Positions 51,201-64,000 of a stretch of DNA of 64,000 nt are shown piece after piece (the first letter of the stretch is position 1; each line of letters opens with the position of its first letter). The translations under genes and the position numbers were made by a program. The notes beneath the pieces were generated by a model. The model worked only from the letters and a program-made list of their open reading frames with translations, ran no database searches and had not been told where the DNA came from. This DNA is from Tomocerus qinae (taxonomy: Eukaryota > Arthropoda > Collembola > Entomobryomorpha > Tomoceridae): contig CM034548.1 of NCBI GenBank assembly GCA_020055645.1, forward strand, positions 39,362,296 through 39,426,295, read 5' to 3'.

Positions 51201-54200
51201 TTTGAGAAGTGAAACTTGTGCTCAGCGGCAGGCCGTATGGAAATGTAGCAACCCAAAGGTTGGCAAAATCATATTAGTAACTAATAGGTCGTGCTATCTA
51301 TGTGGTTGTTACATACACTTAGGCCAGTCTTTGTACTTGGTTTGTTTGCTTTCACACGAGGTCTTTTATTTTGGTTGGATTCTACGTATATGCATCGAGA
51401 GAGATACAAGAATTCAGAAAATTACAGAGAGAGAGACACTATTATTATGAAGTAACTCTGGCTAAACTGTATTTGTGATGGTCCAATGGCTGTTGTACGT
51501 AGTCTTGTTGCGTGAATAGATATGAAACGGAGAAGTGTGCTTTGGGCAAGTTCCAATACACACTAATGGATTTAACAATTTTGCGTTTTGTGAGCATTAA
51601 TGTGGTGGAGAAGAGTTCATGGTGTTTAGTGTAGATTGAGCGTATTATAAGGAGTTGTTGCAGTAAACCGTGAAAAGAGCCAGTCGTGTCGTGTCTCTCT
51701 CACCAACCTCTCATGTTTAACTCCAATTTGATGTTAATGCCTAAATACGTTTAAAGATTGCTTGACATGGTAGGTTGGCTAAAAGCCTCCTACTCTACAC
51801 TTCAATCCTCTAACCTCTCCTAACTTATATCCCACAAATCCTATAACACCCTCTGTATCGTGCAGACCACCCACAAAGTACAATCCATGTATAACTACCT
51901 ATTGTAAACTTCTAAGCACTATAAGGAACGTTGTCAGGTATATAGCTCCAGAAAATAGTAGACGTTCACCTTAACTGATCCCTCATAATATTTCAAAATG
52001 TTTCTATATACCTTGCACTTCTTTTCAAACTTACTTTTACAGGCTTTCTTTACTTTACTCAAAACCAATTATGCAATGCGTTCCTCTACTCATTAGAAAG
52101 TTCTACTAATGCCACATTTCAATTATAGCGACTCCTGCCAGGCAGCACTAATGCTAAAGCATGTTGAACTTATCTAGCTTTGCAATTTTGTTGTAGTTGC
52201 GAATTAGATAAGTATCATGTAGCAGCAGAGCAAAAATAACAGAATTGAGAAAATCAAGAAAATTTCATGTTTCATTGAAGATATTGCTATGCTCACGACA
52301 GGAGTACATTAATTAGACAAGACACTTTAATTAATAGGCTTAGCATGATGCTCGTCAAGCACAACCAATTAATTGAAATGTATTTCGATGCGGATGGAAC
52401 AAATTATGTTGCCTATAGATAAAAGGGTAGAAAGTATTGTCGACAGGGAAAAGCCTTTTCTTTACTGACAAATTTCTCACAGCTGCTGCCATGCAGTGTG
52501 CAACAGCTCAACTCGTGATTCTAAATGTTATGATGTTTAATTCAGGTATACACAGTTATATAACCTTCACATCCCAAACAATATTATTACTATTATTACT
52601 GTTATCACGTTGTACCCGTGTGCTTCAATCTCAGGGACTCTAAAGAAAACTTTAGAAAAGTTTTGTAATATGACATCGAACAGTTTATAGGAAAATTGTG
52701 TATTGTTTGCTTGCATGCTAACAAATAAACACAACTTCATGGGCTTCCTTTGAATTGTAGTCAAATTACATCTATTACAAAATTAGAGCTTAGGTTGACA
52801 TCTTTATTATTTTCCTGAAAGGATGTTGAGTTCAATTATTACGAATGTCGCAGTTGCTATACTTTGTCAGTCAGAGTTATAGATGAAGAGTAATTTGATA
52901 CCTTCAAAGAGGATAGACAGTATAATTAACAGAATTTATATAACTAATGTATTCGGTTATACAAAATTGTGGTATACCTAGATGTCGGCAGGGATGGGGA
53001 ACAGGATGAAGGATGTGGTTCAAGTGATGCGATGCTTGTGAAAGTATCACCATTGAAAACTCTTCATAAGTCGCACGAGTTATGAAAGTGGCTGTTATGT
53101 TCTCTGTTCTTTATCTTCACAGGGGTTTTTTGCTTTCTGCAGATTTAGTTTCCTCTAGTGCGACGAGAAAAGTCCTTCGGCTCGGCTCAAGGAGTTTGAA
53201 ATCTGCTTTAATAAAGATGCTTTCTCTCGAGAAAGAATATGACAGTTTAAGTAGGTACATAATACCATATTACGAAACATCCTTTCACCAATTCAATGTG
53301 ACGCATAAATACAGATATCAAATGGGTTTCAAAGGAGCCATACACAATGCCTTTACAATACGTAATCTTGAACTGCTCTTCTATTAAAAATGATACAAAA
53401 AACATTGATTGTAACTCTATCATCTACCTTTCCATAGCAATTATTAATAATTGACGTCGTCAATGTTCTATAGTCTCTATAGTATAGCATTACGTTACTT
53501 TGATAACTTTATTTAGCATATTTACTCTACCCTATAATCAAATCCGTGCATTCAGTGTTCGAGAAAATTGTTGTATAGTATAAAAGAGCTTTGATTTTAG
53601 TCTTTTTGTTAAAAATGGGCTTATGTAAAAATAAAAATGGTAATTTTGTTTGTAGTTGGTATATACGAGGTAGGCAATGATAATTTTTGTCTAGAATTTC
53701 TTTTTTGTAGCTTCTATTATTCTGTGATTAGGGAACATCTGGGATAGAAAAGAGTGTTATTTAATACTAAAAAGAGCTTACAATCTATGCATAGTAACAA
53801 TACTGTTGAAATGTCATAGGGCTGAAATGGAATAGAATAAACAGTTTTGACATATTATTTGTTGAGTCTTAGCTCGTATGGTTTTTCTCTTTGAAAATCT
53901 TTACAAAGGGATTTCTGGAGAAAATAAAGGAAGTAAGTAAAGAGTTGAAGAGGCAAACAAGGCGTAAAGAGAAAATAAGGGATTGAAGGAGCTGAGAAAG
54001 ATAGGATGACAAATAGAGCGTGGAAGTAGAGTCGTATAAAAAGATCGAATGAAAAAGTATAGAATAAAAGGATGAAGGGTCGTAAACAGGAAGCAAATGG
54101 AGGCTGATTTAAGAGGCTCCTTGGAAAGGAAATTATTTCAACGCTTGACAGATTTCAGAAATTCGATGCAAGCGGATAAATCGTATTGACTTCACTTCAA

Positions 54201-57200
54201 TCCACTCTCTGCAGACAGGCACAGATTGGAGAAAGTCACAGCTACTTACTCCCCATACTTTTTTCAATGCCCCAAATTGCGTTATAGCCTTCCTGAAGGG
54301 TAGAGTTTCCGATTGAAGGATTCCAACCTTATATCTTGCCTTCATCTTCATTTAATCTGTATACTCCGTCTACCGATGTAACTTCACCAATGTGGAACTA
54401 TGTATGCGAGTCAATAACACGCATTTCTCCTTCCTAAAAAGCCATATCAGTGTTTGTGGTGTACACTTGTCATGCAAGGCTACTTACTGAACCAGATCAG
54501 CCTAAATGCTATATTTTGTATTTCATTGGTTTTTTCCAAAAGGAAAATACTTTCCTGCTGCTAAGGGAAAATTGAGTTTTAGAAAATTCACTTTACTCCA
54601 CGTTGCATATTCAAAAAATCCCAGCTGTATCAAATTGGGAAAATTACATTTCGCAAATTGCACAGGGTATTGGAACTAATGTACAGCAAATTGGAGCTAG
54701 CTACCTACCTATTCCATCTCTAGTTTCGATTTCTATCACTAACGTGAAAAACAAGATTTTCTCATTTGTCGGGTGGATAATTTATTTATCTCATATTTTT
54801 GATAAACTGATTTCTAATGCAATATTTACCAAGAAATAGAATTCTGATGCTAGCAGCCGTTCCAAGTATCTATGTATTTAATAATGATATGATTGAGTTT
54901 GACTCCAAATTGTGTTTGACATCGGCAACAGACAGACGGGAAGTAAGAGCTATATTCGATAAGGTAGCTCTGTCTGTGTATATATGTCTCATTTTTGTTT
55001 TTTTAAACATTTTTAACGTTCTTGTAGTAATGTGATGTAAAAAGGTAGAAGTAGATGTGTCTTTTCTCTTCCGCTGTAATCAATGAGGATGTGGTTGTGA
55101 TGTGAAAGAAGCGTGATAAGGGAAAGTTAGGAAGATTGGAAAATGACAAGTGTACAGTGCCAGTGAAGTAGAGATAAAAGTAAGGCTCGACTTTGGAGTT
55201 AGTGGTGGATTGGATTTGAAGTAAAATTACTTGAAAAGTGATTACGTTCTTTCTCCTTCTTTGTGGGAGCGGGAGAGCAAACCGAATTTACGACAAGATT
55301 GAGTTATCTTGGCAAATACATCTGAGGTTTAATTTCACCTTATTTCGCTCTCATGTCCAACTTACTGTTGCTATCTGCTTGGGGGCACAGTTCCTCGGCG
55401 TCTGCTCCTTCTTTCTCTCCGGCTAAAATGATTTAGTGAGCTGCTCGAACAGATGAAAGTCTATTACCTAAAAACACATGTCTAAAATCACTACTCTTTT
55501 CATACGCCTACATTTATATGTCCTACGAGCTTTAGTGATGACAAAATAATTTTACATTCTTGCCTACCAGCAGCCAAGAAACCCTTCCTTTGTTTTTTTT
55601 CTTTAGTAGAATACAAAGCAGTAAATAATCTTGGATCGAGAGGAACTTGGCAGATTATTGCATCAATATCATGTGCTCACTAATGTGACTGCTCCAATTT
55701 GATAACGTATTGCGTCTCAAAGGACTTCATTTCATTACAAATAGTGTAGCTTATTTTGTTTATTATGTTCCATATTTTTGAACATATTTTGAAATCCTCT
55801 TTGCATTGTTGTGAGGGAAGGAACTGCTTTACGTTTGAGGATTGTTACAATATTAGTTTACCCAAATATTTAGTGGTTTCTCTTTTCAATGTACATATTA
55901 TGTACGTACGTAATCTTTTGATGAAAAAGTGGCGCCAGAGCGGATCCTGTAGAATGTGTACATACGTCTTTAAACTCATCTTTTATCTAAGGACTTGCCT
56001 AAGTCAATTCAATTCAGCTCAAGCCTACCCGACTAAAATGAAATCAGAGACAAAGAGGGAAGGAAAGCAAATAGACACAAGATGTATGTATGTATCTATG
56101 GAACCATCTAAGTTGACTTTTCAGATTGTTTGCATTTGAGCTGCTTGAGTAGAAATATTCGAGGATTTAGAAAAGCCTAGCCCAGATCATTGTTCATATT
56201 TAAAAGATACTGACTGCTTTTATTCGTTACTCCTCTCTTCTTCTCCCATCATAAATAGTTGAATAGTTGTACACGGTGATAATAATATTATTATAGCCAT
56301 AGCACACCTAAATACTTGGCAACTTTTTCGTGGCTCGTTCCGCGGACGTAGAACCAACTTGAGAAATTATTTAATTCATGCTCACGTTTTGTAGTTTGTC
56401 GTGCTCGTCCTCCCTAAGAGTTCGGTTTGACGTCTCGGCAGCCACATATACTAATAAACATAAACTGCATGCAAAAATGTGTGCATAAGCTCAAAGTGGT
56501 TGTCTTGTGTGTGACGTGATGTGAGCCAGCCAATTCAGCACAAGCCAAACGAGCCCTACCTTTCTGCGAAATTATTTTATGTACGGTTTCTGTGGATGTT
56601 CAACAACCAGACTCTACAATTTTGATTTGACTTGTCGTTTTGGCAAATACAAACCACAAACAGTTAGCCTGTAGCTATTCAATTCAATTTCGCTCTATTC
56701 CCAAACTTCTATGGCTCTTCTCATTCATGAATCCCAAGTCAACACTGCATGGATGCAGATGTTTGCTAGATACCAACTTGTTTTATTCTTTGTTCACATT
56801 TACTGCTATAGATATCCCCATATTTATGTTACCCACGTGGATACCACTAAATACAAGCTCCTAGCCCTTTCCTTACAGCAATGCAACTTTTCTGAACAAA
56901 ACAAATAGGAAGATAACTAAACACTGACGCGATTGGTTTATGTAGTAGTCAGATGAGATACTGTATGATATCTATATATACAGTTTATATAGTAGTATAC
57001 GGATGGGTTTTGTTTTTAGAGAGAATCTTCTTTAACAACGAAAGATAGTAGCAAGTTTTTATATAGTACCTGTTTATATTATTAGAACACTACAATCTAT
57101 AATATTATGCTGTGCAGTTGTATTGCATCTCAACTGAAAAATGTACTTTTTACAAGAATATCGATGTAAGAGTTGTAGAACATATTTTAAGATTATGTTG

Positions 57201-60200
57201 TATGCAAACCATGCATAAATTTGGAATAGAATGTGGAATTCAATTGAATGTGGTATATAGAGTGCAAGAATAAAATTCCTAGTTTTCCTTTTCTTTCATT
57301 TTCTCGCCTTGCAAATATTAACATAGGGAAGGACAGGAGAGGGCAACGTTGAGAAGTGAAGTAATGGCTTGGAAAGGGAATTGCCTTAGTCAGTCAGTCA
57401 AGTCAAGATCAGAAAGAAACTTGTTTAACATTAAGCTTTGGTGGTCAGTGGGGTGCCAATCTTGAGCCACGCTCATGTGAAATCATTTCAACTTGAATGC
57501 TGAACTGGCTGAGTAGTATGAAAAATCGAGTGGCTCGGCTGGTTTGCTATTCCACAGCATATGTCAGGCATCGAGGCAATAGTGCACACCTCTCCACAAT
57601 ATGTCTATAATTTGTCGTGGTGTGTGCATGTTACCACTTTTTATTTACATAGACTAGCACTTGTATTATATGCATGCCTAGACTGTTTATTCAAAGAAAT
57701 CTCTGATCCGACAACATCACAACCAAACGAGTAATAATAATAAGTAAGTAATACAGTCTACTTACAATTAAAGATGTTCATCTCTCTTGCCCTTTGTCTC
57801 TACCCTCTGTCAGATCCACAGTAGATATATACATTGCTAGTATATTATAATATTATTTGAGGTGCAATACTTTATGTGCATATTGGAACCAAGTAATCTT
57901 TATTGTTTTCTGGTTGGATAATTTGTATGGATAAGAAGAAGACAAGACATGTAAATGCAGGTAGTAGTAGTCATGTATTCAGAAAAAGGCTCGGTAAAGG
58001 ATATAGGAGCATTTTATGCCTTGTCTGTATGCATCCCATGCATTCCTCATGACTCCATCTCTAAAGGGATTCTTCGACTTGAGCTGATTTTGAGTTGTGT
58101 TCAGAGTAGATCGACGATCTGTTCTCGTCACTACTATTCAACTTCCAGCTACAGATCCGTACAGACAGTAACAGATAGTCTAGTAAATGGGATTTTTGAA
58201 TACACGAGTATCGAGTACATATCTGTAGTACACGACACGACATACACAGATGTTCTGTCTTATGCACGCTACTATCTCTACAAAAAATAGACAAAAGCAT
58301 CAGATAAATATCTTTGACCTGTTTGATGTGGCGTGGAGTTATGCAGCTAGCTGTACGTAGTGAGTAAGTATCTATTCTACTATGTAGGTATTTATTACAC
58401 TCACTCCTATCCATCCATGGGACAGGTACCTCTACTTAGACATCCACCAACACTTATTTTTATATGACTCAAGTGAAACATTGAGTAAGCAGGTCGAACT
58501 TTTAGAATTCCTCAATGCTATGTAAATATCCACTGTACTCTCATACTTGGCTTGTTCAGTTGACTTGCTTATCGTGATGTCTTGCTCCGCATTCAAGTTT
58601 TCATATTTATTTCTCAATGCTACCAACCTATAGTGCAAACTACACATCGTGTATTAAATCAACCGTAAGGTTAATAAAATTATCAGCAATTGGAATTTTC
58701 TATGGATCTTCGCTCATTTAAATCTATACTCCTGTGCTTAATGGCTTTACTGTTTGAGCATTTATCAAACCCATCCTACTATTTACCTTGTAAATGTATT
58801 TCAGTGATGTAAAGATTAAAGATTGTTTTGGCCTATTGTTATTATTATTAAGTACTCAATTCCCATGAGCTATGTCATAGTAGTACTAGAAGTAACATGA
58901 TTCAGCAGCTGGCCCTGCTACCATTCAACGAACTTAGAATTACCAGCTAGCTTCTAAAAATATTATTAATCAAGGTCATTTCATAAACTCAAAACTAAAT
59001 TATTTTACAATTTATTTGCAAAGAGGGTATATTCTGTGTTTTTCTTTTCCAGCGTTATAAATTATTTCACATTGTAGTCCTTTTTCATTTATTTAAGTAT
59101 GATTCTTATATCAACGTGTATTAATATGTGAACACATAAAATATTTAGGATACAGTTGTGTTGGCAGTTTTCCCTGGTGAGTTTAGACTGTGACAGGCAT
59201 CAGTCAGGTTAGTGTTCAACTTAATTTTTAGTGAAAGTATCCACAGATCACGCAATGTAATATTTAATTGAATTGAGTAAGAGAACGGGAATGGAATGGG
59301 AATTGGGGTAGAGAGTAACCGGCGTGACTTTTGATGTGAGCCGAAGGGAATGGTATAACGTGTGAGCTACCTAATAAAGAAAGCATTAGCTCTCGTTTCT
59401 CCTTGTCTTCTTTTTATTAGGGAGAAAGAAGGGAAGTGTCTGTCTTTGTAGTCAGCTCGAATTCCCTTCCTTTCTCCGATGAGATACGTACTTTCCTACT
59501 ACAATTGTTTCGTTAGTTACTGAGACTGCTCTAATATTATGGATTGTGTTGTTAGTACCTAGCTAGTAGGTTTGTATAAGGTAAGTAGGTGGGTAGGTAT
59601 CTCTTGGTATGTATCTTATCTTATATGTGTGTCTAAAATTACATTGAATGTCCATCTTCCAATTGAAGCTCCAAACTCAATTCAAGGAGAGTGAAATGGA
59701 TTCGTATAGGATTGCATTGCAAAGCACATAGTAGTAGCAGGGAGTAGGAGAATAGACTTATTTAGTGGGGTTTAGCTGAGTGAGGTTAGCAAGAAGAGTC
59801 TCTGACCTTCTTTCCACCAAACTGCATTACAAAACGATGCTGCAAATAAACTGGAGTGAAAGGATGCTTATCTCAAGCAGTGAACCTTGTTAATATTGTA
59901 TAGCGGTATTGATGATGTTGAATGTGCATTGCATGCCATTGGGATTACTCCCCTGCCTGTCTGCTCCAAAAGAATAACATGTAACTGAACTTAAAACTTA
60001 AGTCGTGGATACTTTTTTACGAACTACACACAATCAACTACTGTCGGAAGAATTTCTACAGGAATTTATAGGTATGGCTCAATACTTTTATCCTTGTGTA
60101 TGTACACGAATTTAAGTATTATGTACACTTACACAGAAGTCTTATCATCATGTATTGGAATTGTATTGAGTCAAATATCACCAGATGATTTTTTTCGCTG

Positions 60201-62780
60201 TTTGAATGAAATTGCCAACTCATATTACCCGAAGCAAGCAAGAAATGAGATAAGAAAGAATGATTTTACGCAGAGAGAAGTAATATTGGATAGTCCGAGA
60301 CGGCGAAATCGAAAAGAGCAGTAGTTTACAATTTACATGCGATAAAGATGAGAATTGGCTGAACAGGATGCCTAGTATTTATGATATTGGGGAGTATAGG
60401 TAGGAAGATGTTGCCGACAGTCGACTTTGTGCCTATCATTTTGTTTTGTCTCAAGTTTGCTGACAACTGCAAAAAATAATCTGTGCTGTATGATATGAGT
60501 CATGAATTGTTTAACATATAAGGTGATTAGCTAGAGGGGACGGCTTATTGCTTTGTGATACGTCATCCTAAGGTCCGTATAGCGTTTCTGTCGCTACATA
60601 CTCAATATATAATAGAGAGTGATATATAAAGCCGTATAGGAGACAGAGGATTTTAGTATGTGAGACATGTGCTTTGCTTTGGTTTTGGTTCTCTTCTTTC
60701 AACTAAGTAAAGTGAACTAGCATGAAGTCACTCACTGCAAATACATACTACTTGAGTAGCCAAAGAGACGGAGGATCAAAGTAAACAGAGTATGTAGGAA
60801 GAATGATGAAAGATTGTGGTATTGATCGCCGTTGGAGCAAACAAAAGGAATGTTATTATAGTTATAGAGCAGGAGTGCAGACAGGAAAACGTGGAGAAAG
60901 AGGAGAGAGTACCCGACTTGAGTACCAAATGCAGTTCACTCGAGTGCAGTATCATCAAGATCCTCAACTCACTCTATACACCATAAAGAAAGCCCCTGTC
61001 GAGTTGACCCTCTCCGTCCAAAAACACGAAAAGTGAAAAAAATCCCTATATTTTGGTGCTTTAGTATCCTCCTATCCCGTCCTTCACTACTACACACACA
61101 CTCTCGCCCAAACTAACACCCAGACTAATTCTAATAGAGAGAAAACTGCATGAGATTGGAAGGGCAATTTTTCTGGAAACTCCTGCAAAGACTAACTTTA
61201 ACTATTATGTATGTACAGATAGAAAATAAATCTATAATGCAAACAGATAGTTTGAGGTTACTATAAGCGCAACTTAATATTTATTTGCTAGCCAGCCACA
61301 TCCTGAGCTACCTTACATTTACAAGTGGCCATTCGTCCCAATATTATCTATGTGACTGTATAGACTACTACTGATGGATTACGTTACAGAGGCAGACAGA
61401 GTGAAAACAGAGAAAGGAAGACAGCTTTCGAGAATTATAAATTATGTCTTTTCATTGTGCATGTGTGAGGGTATCAATCTACGGAAACCTCAATAGTTTT
61501 ATGGATCTTACCAGTCAATTACCTACATTAAAGTAAATGCATATATCCATTACGCTTTTGCTATCGTCTACCTAAAACTACGTGTATTATGCCTATCCGG
61601 GACTCTACTATCCCCATAGTACTAACTCACTTTGATTCGGCGAAAGTCAAACTTTTCTTTCCCCTGTTGGTATATTTATCCATAACGTAAGAACCAAAAT
61701 ACGTCCGGAAGGCCAAAAATGTGTTCTTGTGCTGCTACCACAGATTACTTGCTAATTACAGTTGGTGACTAACACAAATATTTCAACAGATACCTACAAT
61801 CATTCAGTTAGTAGTCTTTCTGTAATAAATATAGGTCACTTCATTTACTATATTTTATAATATATTTATCTAAAAATGATTGATGATTAATTTTATCTTC
61901 AAAGAGAAAAACCTGAGATTGAAACTTTTCTAACTGTTTGAAACGAATTGTAAATGTTGGTTTAGAATAGGGAAGACAGTTAAAAATTGACAGCTAATAA
62001 GGGACAGAGTATGATGTTGGTAATGATTAGTGGGGATGTATTTCATGACTACACCCATTCGGTGTATAGTATTCTGTTTGGCAATGTGTGCAGTTGGGAA
62101 TTGTGTTGGACATAGATTCAACGGTTGTAATGGCAGGCATTGTTGATGTAGGCAGTTGTGTGTAGTGGTGGTAATAGCCTTTCTTAGTGCTCTGGTGCAA
62201 GCAAGCTGATCCTTTGATTATACACCTTGGCTCGAGAATAGCAGTGTCTATTTATGCTCGATTTGCATGCAATGGGAAAAGGGGGTCGCAAAAAAGGAAG
62301 TCGATATATGTGCTTCAATGTCTCTACATCAGCGTTAGTTTTCCCCTAAGAACAACATTATGAGGATTTAACACGCAAAATACCCTGCATTAACTTTATG
62401 GTCTTGCCGTCTCCATCAGAACTGGCATTGCATTCTATAGCCGACTTTAGTGAGTCAAATAAAGATTTAACGAAAGGAAGCGCAGACTACTAGCTCCTAG
62501 TATTTTCTACATTAGTTAGGTGGTTAGCATTAGTAGTCTACTCTCTTTGTCTCTCCCACTATTACTCAGCATAGAACTCTGAAACTTAATAAGTATAAGG
62601 GAAACTGTAATGGAAATGGAAGCCATAGAGTTCCATTACAGGAAAGTGCACAGTAGAAGGAGACTACTAACGGACTCATACGTTTCTCTAAATATCTTGC
62701 TATTTTTTATGACCATTTACTTTACTACTCAAGCTAAAGTATTCCTTTTGGATTGAAATTGAACCCGAAGTCCAGTGCTA

Positions 62781-62803
62781 CTCACTCACTCACTCACTCA
62801 CTC
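62781..62803. repeat. (CACT)n microsatellite
   Basis: Between five and six uninterrupted CTCA/CACT units in a pyrimidine-rich section of the large intron. Confidence 0.9.
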
Positions 62804-63921
62804 CAGACCCGATAATACAAGTGTACGTATAGTAGATGGAAATTTTATGGACGGACCGAGTAGGCAGTTGTTCTTGCTCTCCTAATAACCAAAATGTCTA
62901 TCTGAAAAGCTAAGGAATAGAATTCTGCCATTACCTTCCTCCTTCTTCTACAAACTTGCCCTGACTTCTCCAGTCACCTTTCAACATTTTCCTCTATCTA
63001 CTCAATTATATATGTCGAAACTATATACTAGCAGATCGACGTGGATTCCTCTTTCGTCTTACCGTGTTGAATTATGGTGATTGAAGGTGAGAAGGCCCGA
63101 CATTCGGTCACAGTACTCAATGATCTTTGCAACTCCTCTTTTAATGACTGCTTCTTATTCCTCTTGGTCACAAATTAATCCTCTCACCTTTCTCTAAACT
63201 CCCCTTCTGTATCCAAATTGCTACTCTAGCGTAATTTACTGTACAATTTACTTTTATTTGCCATCCTGTCATTTGTCCTCAGTCAGTTGTATAAGGGAAT
63301 GAATAGGGAGACCCGTTATCATGGCACTTGTCTCTCATTTTGCTACAAATTACTTTTTTCGATTTTATCTCAAAACCAATTATATTTTAAAATTTAAAAA
63401 GCTTTTTTAATATTATTCTTGTGCCGCCGGGTACAAATGTGTTAAAATTTAAATGAGGAATCCAAAGACACATTTGTAATGTATTCAGAGTGCCGAAACG
63501 AATGTACAGAGAGAGGATTGTTAGTGTATTATGTAAGTGTGAAGCAAGGTCTGTATGAAATATGAAGTGGTATTAATGGAGGTTGTCGAACAGAGTGTAG
63601 CTAATAACTAAGTAATTGAATAAAGTTGATTCGACTTGTTGGCTATATTTAGCTAGCATTTATTTAGGGTGTTGGAATTGTGAGCCGTCATGTCATGACT
63701 CAAACCACTAACCGAGACCAAAAAGGAGCCTGAAGGCTCATTATGATAGATATTATTTTATTATTTCATTAGTTCCTTCCTCTTCATTTCAAAGTCGCGA
63801 GGAGAGGGACTCTGCTTTATTTGATTGAATTCTCTCTCTGAGTGCCCCCGCCATCGTGTCCTATGTGTCGTCAACTTGTGTTCGGTTAATTAGAAATAAT
63901 TCTATCATTTACAATTTCCAG

Positions 63922-64000
63922 GCGAAAGGTTTCGCTCCGAGTGTGTATGGACGAGAGTATACCATAAGTGTTACTAATAGATCAGAGTATCTATGTTTTA
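63922..64000 (+). CDS. Candidate next tay/AUTS2-like exon, cut by the window edge
   Basis: A good acceptor (TTTACAATTTCCAG at 63921) is followed by an open frame in phase 0 up to the edge, starting AKGFAPSVYGREYTIS. The phase matches the end of exon 4. No AUTS2-family motif is visible, and a possible donor (AGT|GTGTAT) lies only 21 bases in. It could be a real exon, a short exon, or chance. Confidence 0.25.

Larger units (their letters stand above)
40393..63921 (+). other. Probable very large intron(s) of the tay/AUTS2-like gene
   Basis: No coding exon can be firmly supported across about 23.5 kb. The ORFs present are at or below the length expected by chance, and none shows a recognisable domain. 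The stretch holds several microsatellites and alternating purine-rich and pyrimidine-rich blocks. Weak exon candidates are at 53143-53254 (+), 54250-54351 (-) and 62094-62147 (+). Small, poorly conserved exons of the tay-like gene could be hidden here. Confidence 0.5.

Noticed and set aside
55756-56139. 127-codon plus-strand ORF
   Set aside because: My rough estimate for 35% GC gives a few frames above 110 codons by chance in 64 kb on both strands. This one shows no domain, and its mixed composition is unlike the supported exons.
16752-56839. Several CACGTG E-boxes across the tay-like gene (16752, 24295, 35053, 35726, 44808, 56834)
   Set aside because: My rough expectation at this base composition is about five to six such sites in the region, so there is no enrichment. 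Only the longer palindromes in the duplicated segment remain of note.
57955-58414. Overlapping ORFs of 111 (+) and 117 (-) codons
   Set aside because: Both strands are open over the same segment, which points to locally reduced stop density. Neither frame shows a motif or a good splice or start context.

Overview
The window is AT-rich nuclear DNA of an animal, most likely an arthropod. Genes have GT-AG introns from about 75 bp to more than 16 kb, AATAAA polyadenylation signals and long non-coding stretches. There are no operons and no bacterial-style gene packing. The species cannot be named from sequence alone.

Layout, all genes on the + strand. (1) 609-4543 is the 3' half of a full-length ABCC transporter gene in eight exons. 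Its second membrane domain and second ATPase domain look most like the sulfonylurea receptor (SUR, ABCC8/9) branch; the 5' half lies left of the window. (2) 8595-9558 is a large 3' exon of a gene I do not recognise. It encodes 320 residues with no early ATG, so upstream exon(s) are missing. (3) From 16484 to the right edge runs the 5' part of a very large gene homologous to Drosophila tay bridge and vertebrate AUTS2/FBRS, a regulator associated with variant PRC1 complexes. Four exons are supported (16484-16705, 32912-33082, 36438-36641, 40360-40392), all in phase 0. A fifth candidate begins at 63922, so about 47 kb of the window is probably introns of this gene.

The introns and intergenic DNA hold few other recognisable objects. 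They include a degenerate 230-bp terminal-inverted-repeat element (11607-11836) and a simple-repeat tract near 13.45 kb. A possible small secreted-peptide ORF lies on the opposite strand (19085-19288). Intron 2 has a nearly perfect tandem duplication of about 660 bp (34654-35988). Intron 3 has an 823-bp foldback element with arms of about 380 bp (36831-37653). The two known genes belong to unrelated processes (ABCC transport or K-ATP channel regulation, and chromatin/transcription control), and nothing suggests a functional cluster. I found no convincing new multi-gene system. The best leads are the orphan exon at 8.6-9.6 kb, the long intronic hairpin and the possible nested secreted peptide.
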